From positions 1-64,000 of the forward strand of contig NZ_WNNK01000028.1 of the NCBI RefSeq assembly GCF_009724245.1: 64,000 nt of DNA. Direction: 5' to 3'. This document shows positions 62,101 through 64,000 of this stretch, in pieces. The DNA is from Pseudomonas spelaei (GTDB lineage: Bacteria > Pseudomonadota > Gammaproteobacteria > Pseudomonadales > Pseudomonadaceae). The notes beneath the pieces are model-generated. The model worked only from the letters and a program-made list of their open reading frames with translations, searched no databases and was not told the origin of the DNA. Position numbers and translations under genes: made by a program. The first letter of the stretch is position 1; every line of letters starts with the position of its first letter.

Positions 62101-64000
62101 AATCGAAGCCCATGTCGAGCATCAACCTGAGGCGTTGGCGGTGGTCTGTGGCGACCAGCAACTGAGCTACCGCGCCCTGGAACAACAGGCCAACCGCTTC
62201 GCCCATTTATTGCGTGAGCGTGGCGTGGGGCCGGAAGTGCGGGTCGGCGTGGCGTTGAATCGCTCCACCGACATGATCGTCACCCTCTATGCAGTGCTCA
62301 AGGCCGGCGGCGTGTATGTGCCGCTGGACATCGACTACCCGCGCGAGCGCCTGCAATGGATCGTCGAGGATTCGGCGATGGCCGTGCTGGTGACCCGTGG
62401 CGAACTGCGCGAGCGGTTGCCGGCCATCGACAACGTGCTGGATATCGATCATCTCGACGTGCAGGCCTACCCCGATAGCCGTCCGGGCCTGAACATTGAT
62501 GCCGATCACCTGGCCTACCTGATTTACACCTCGGGTTCCACCGGCAAGCCCAAGGGCGTGGCAGTGGCCCGTGGCCCGTTGAACATGCATTGCCAGGCGA
62601 TTGCCCGCCGCTATGAAATGGACCGCGAGACCCGCGAGCTGCTGTTCATGTCCTTCGCCTTCGACGGCGCCCAGGAACGCTGGCTGACCACCTTGCTCGC
62701 CGGCGGTTGCCTGGTGCTAAGGGATGACACCCTGTGGACCCCGGAGGAAACCTGGCAGGTGCTGCACCGCCAGGCCATCAACATCGCGTGCTTCCCGCCG
62801 GCCTACCTCAAGCAACTGGCCGAATACGCCGAAAGCCAGGATGAAGCGCCGCCGGCAGTGCGGGTGTATTGCTTTGGCGGTGACGCAGTGGCCGACGAGA
62901 CCTTTGAACAGGTCAAGCGCGCCTTGCGCCCGTCCTGGATCACCAACGGCTACGGGCCGACCGAAACCGTGGTCACGCCACTGCTCTGGACCGCCGACAT
63001 GAACCAACGCTGCGAGGCAGCCTATGCGCCGATTGGCGTGCAGGTGGGCAATCGCACCTTGTACGTGCTGGATGACCAGCTCAACCCACTGCCCGATGGC
63101 GTGGCCGGCGAGTTATATATCGGCGGCGAAGGGTTGGCGCGGGGCTATCACCAGCGTGCCGGGCTGACGGCCGAGCGCTTTGTCGCCAGCCCGTTCGAGA
63201 CGGGCGGGCGCCTGTATCGATCCGGTGACCTGGTGCGCCGTCGTCCGGATGGGGTGTTCGACTATCTGGGCCGCCTGGATCATCAGGTCAAGATTCGCGG
63301 CTTCCGCATCGAGCTGGGGGAAATCGAAGCCCGTCTGCGTACGCTGCCATCGGTGCGCGATGCCGTGGTGGTCGCGCGGGACAGTGCCTCGGGCAAGCAG
63401 TTGATCGGCTACGTGGTCGCCGAGGCGCACCCTGGCTTGAGCGAGCAACTGCGCCAGGCCCTGGGCAGCCAGTTGCCGGATTATATGGTGCCGTCGCAGA
63501 TCGTCGCGTTGCAGGCCATGCCGTTGAACCCCAGTGGCAAGGTTGATCGCAAGGCCTTGCCGGATCCGGACTTCAAGGGCCAGGTTTATGTGGCGCCGCG
63601 CAATCCGCTGGAGCGAATGCTGGCGACCATCTGGCAAGAGGTGCTGGAGATCGAGCAGGTCGGTGTCACGGATAACTTCTTTGAACTGGGCGGTGATTCG
63701 CTGCGCACCCTCAAGGTCCTGAGCAAGGTCCGCAGCCAGGCCATGCCTGGTTTCGAACTGAAGCTGCGGGACATGCTGGCCAAACCGACCATCGCCCAAT
63801 TGTCCGGTTTTGATGAGCAGCAGGAAGCCGACCTTGATCCGCTGCTGTTGCTCAATAGCCAGGTGCCAGGTACGGCGCCGTTGTTCTGCCTGCACGCCGG
63901 CTTTGGCACGGTGTTCGACTACGAGCCCCTGGCCCGGCAACTGGACGGCCAGTGCAGTGTGTATGGCCTGCAGTGCCGGATGCTGCTGGACCGCGATTGG
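56105..64000 (+). CDS. pvdD: Pyoverdine-type NRPS, two modules plus thioesterase (PvdD-like), cut by the window end
   Basis: The open frame runs from GTG at 56105 to the last base without a stop (2632 residues visible). Order: C4 (from about residue 47; HHIVSDAWS at 175, Gly of the motif replaced by Ala), A4 (504-980), T4 (LGGDS, Ser1030), E (about 1085-1530; HHLVVDGVSW at 1208), C5 (1545 on; HHILMDGWS at 1679, DCL type), A5 (1997-2485), T5 (Ser2532) and the start of a thioesterase (APLFCLHAGFGTVFDYEPL at 2591). Pocket residues: A4 D-L-T-K-I-G-H-V-G (Asp, then D-form); A5 D-G-E-C-C-G-G-V-T (hydroxyornithine-like). The N-terminus QKLIESVGALSSKQRKALAV is PvdD-like. GTG follows GAGGGA, and the gene starts 13 bases after the first NRPS gene, so they form one operon. 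Confidence 0.88.
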   Translation, partial: MQKLIESVGALSSKQRKALAVLLKQKGINLFGIAPMFTRDPDEPLLLSYAQQRQWFLWKMDPQSPAYNIPLAIRLRGALDIDALRRSVAALVARHETLRTLFAEDEQGRVSQVIVPQLEVPLEVVPCPAGESQRGIDEFVAIQAATPFDLASGPLLRLALLPVADDDWVLTLTQHHIVSDAWSMGVMVEELLQGYAAFSQGQSPVLPDLPVQYADYAAWQRQWMDNGERERQLAYWVEHLAETPVKLQLPGQRVPGSQRSHQGASLNLTLGGALSEQLKALATREGVTLFVLLLASFQALLHRLSGLDDIRVGVPVANRTRVETERLIGFFVNTQVLKAQVSGEQRFSDLLRQMRDTALKAQTFQDLPFEQLVDALQPQRSLSHSPLFQVMFNHQHDAPSQARSLADGLTVEPVVSEVHSAKFDLTLNTLEHANGIDASFIYGNEVFDATTIEQLASQWQRVLEAIALNAQLRIEDLPVVTALDQQRVVLAGTGEHREFAASNVLELFAQQVAQVPYVLAVVDGERSLSYRQLDLEAERLAGRLRQAGVGPNALVGVVLERSVELAVAILAAFKVGAGYLPLAPDTAAQRLRELLRDSRAALLLTDSRQLSGVQLSDEIAVLCIDDTQASAPEVAVSAPLLAGQTAYVIYTSGSTGAAKGVMISHGALANYAQGLLQRLPEDCGRSMAMISTVAADLGHTMLFGALCSGRTLYLIAQDLAMDANGMAQYMAAHAVDVLKIVPSHLNALLSADDAASVLPKKLLILGGEACPSSLRERVQQLAPQCRIMNHYGPTETTVGVLATVLETDGRLPLGVPLANSRVEVLDASLQRLGAETAGQLYIGGAGLATGYLHQPGLTAERFVPDPFSTQGERLYRSGDGVRLVEEAFEYLGRIDDQVKIRGFRVEPGEVAACLRSLPDVLDAAVVVGSGPQLWAYAVSTEQAPALLAQLRERLPAYLVPSHLQVLDKLPLTANGKLDRKALPAPGADVAPAYLAPQGELAQRIAAIWEDVLRREQIGAQDNFFELGGDSIISIQVVSRARQAGIRFTPRDLFEHQTVQGLASVAQVGEAASQADQGPVTGELRLLPIQQMFFDTPIPERHHWNQSVLLVPSRVLEPATLEQALQALVIHHDALRLGFVEGADGWTAHHRGLEHTNPLLWQEVAQSEAHCLDIYQRAQASLDLSQGPLLRAVLLEHPDGQQRLLLVVHHLVVDGVSWRILFEDLQAAYDAASNAQPLRLPAKTSAFKDWSERLHALAADGGLQAEVAYWQAQLNPAQQYLPGRREVPVALMREAVTVSTTLDAHTTRQLLQQAPAAYRTQINELLLTALSRVVCRWTGQPSMGLMLEGHGREDLFDDLDLTRTVGWYTNKFPVSLTPGTTLQGGIKTLKEQLRAVPNKGIGFGALRYLGSPQDRQRLGTLPLPCITFNYLGQFDGSFDQDQGALFSPSTEASGSERSDDAPLSNWLTLNGQVYGGVLSVGWTFSREMFDEGAIEHLAQDYARELQAVVEHCITPGNGGLTPADFPLARLTQAQLDQLPLPAGNVLDIYPLSPMQQGMLYHSLEAGEGDLYINQTCVPVQGLEVQRFAAAWDQVQQCHDILRTGFWTASELAEPLQIVSKQAASAVRIVDWRQRDVGPDDLAELISADCREGFDMLQAPLMRVTLVWLDEVRCHLIWTRHHILMDGWSSSRLLGEVFNAYNGQATAKQSRYQDYIAWLQRQGNTALEAFWRGQLSGLNGATELAGNVFPRPQTQPGGHDALYLKWDETRTRRLRERAQHWRVTPNTLIQAAWLLLLQRYTGQETVCFGATVAGRPASLPQADEILGLFINTLPIVQTPRPDQPLGEWLAQLQAFNLDARDYEHASLADIQRWAGQSGRAMFDSIIVFENYPVDDRLQEMRQGALQFGEATGRDVTNYAMDLAVNLTETLGIEFLYLRNRFSQEAVARIRGSFEALLEAMLDDTGGSTGRLCMLTAEQRQHLVASNPLQALQPASPSLLERIEAHVEHQPEALAVVCGDQQLSYRALEQQANRFAHLLRERGVGPEVRVGVALNRSTDMIVTLYAVLKAGGVYVPLDIDYPRERLQWIVEDSAMAVLVTRGELRERLPAIDNVLDIDHLDVQAYPDSRPGLNIDADHLAYLIYTSGSTGKPKGVAVARGPLNMHCQAIARRYEMDRETRELLFMSFAFDGAQERWLTTLLAGGCLVLRDDTLWTPEETWQVLHRQAINIACFPPAYLKQLAEYAESQDEAPPAVRVYCFGGDAVADETFEQVKRALRPSWITNGYGPTETVVTPLLWTADMNQRCEAAYAPIGVQVGNRTLYVLDDQLNPLPDGVAGELYIGGEGLARGYHQRAGLTAERFVASPFETGGRLYRSGDLVRRRPDGVFDYLGRLDHQVKIRGFRIELGEIEARLRTLPSVRDAVVVARDSASGKQLIGYVVAEAHPGLSEQLRQALGSQLPDYMVPSQIVALQAMPLNPSGKVDRKALPDPDFKGQVYVAPRNPLERMLATIWQEVLEIEQVGVTDNFFELGGDSLRTLKVLSKVRSQAMPGFELKLRDMLAKPTIAQLSGFDEQQEADLDPLLLLNSQVPGTAPLFCLHAGFGTVFDYEPLARQLDGQCSVYGLQCRMLLDRDW

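Noticed and set aside
45091..64000. Lipopeptide (biosurfactant) synthetase
   Set aside because: No starter C domain at the beginning, only one TE started at the end rather than the usual tandem pair visible so far, and the N-termini match PvdI/PvdD.
1..64000. CRISPR arrays, tRNA or rRNA genes, insertion sequences, prophage genes
   Set aside because: No evenly spaced direct repeats, cloverleaf-like segments, transposase or phage proteins were found on reading through the window.

Overview
The window comes from a fluorescent Pseudomonas, most likely of the P. fluorescens group. This rests on the GC-rich coding style, a complete psl exopolysaccharide operon, pyoverdine-type peptide synthetases whose N-termini resemble PvdI and PvdD, a proteobacterial DNA polymerase II, and a REP-type inverted repeat of the kind seen in this group. 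All names come from reading the translated sequence and from family knowledge; no database search was run.

Layout. 1-5.4 kb: a stand-alone penicillin-binding protein 2, two small enzyme/ligand-binding proteins (GFA/CENP-V, SRPBCC), a duplicated-domain periplasmic protein, and an M4 metalloprotease with an emfourin-like inhibitor directly behind it. 5.4-10.8 kb: a type Va autotransporter and a TonB-dependent siderophore receptor with a candidate Fur box. 11.0-15.2 kb: polB, a GNAT acetyltransferase, an AbrB/MazE-like protein and a secreted protein. 15.2-30.4 kb (minus strand): pslABCDEFGHIJ, a hexapeptide acetyltransferase and pslK, almost all joined by 1-4 nt stop/start overlaps. Its leader carries two RsmA/CsrA-like AGGGA sites, one of them on the pslA Shine-Dalgarno. 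31-36.8 kb: isonitrile hydratase with a divergent GlxA-type regulator, an epoxide-hydrolase-like protein, a REP doublet, a GH15 glucoamylase-like enzyme and an AraC regulator. 36.9-41.0 kb: a three-gene OMF-HlyD-MFS efflux set of EmrAB type. 41.0-42.4 kb: a terpene synthase of the 2-methylisoborneol/2-methylenebornane type, preceded by a gene relic with two frameshifts. 42.4-44.3 kb: a TetR regulator and a divergent MFS transporter with two identical-arm operators between them. 44.3-44.9 kb: a hicAB toxin-antitoxin pair. 45.1 kb to the end: two giant NRPS genes, the second running off the window.

The NRPS pair is the most informative part. Gene 1 reads C-A-T / C-A-T-E / C-A-T and gene 2 reads C-A-T-E / C-A-T-TE (TE cut by the window edge). 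The first condensation domain is of the LCL type, not a starter type, so the line should receive a chain from another synthetase (PvdL, presumably encoded elsewhere). Specificity-pocket residues read by eye predict Asp, a D-configured basic residue, an N5-hydroxyornithine-type residue, D-Asp and a terminal hydroxyornithine-type residue. This would be an unusually short five-residue pyoverdine peptide. No other pyoverdine maturation or uptake gene is visible inside the window.
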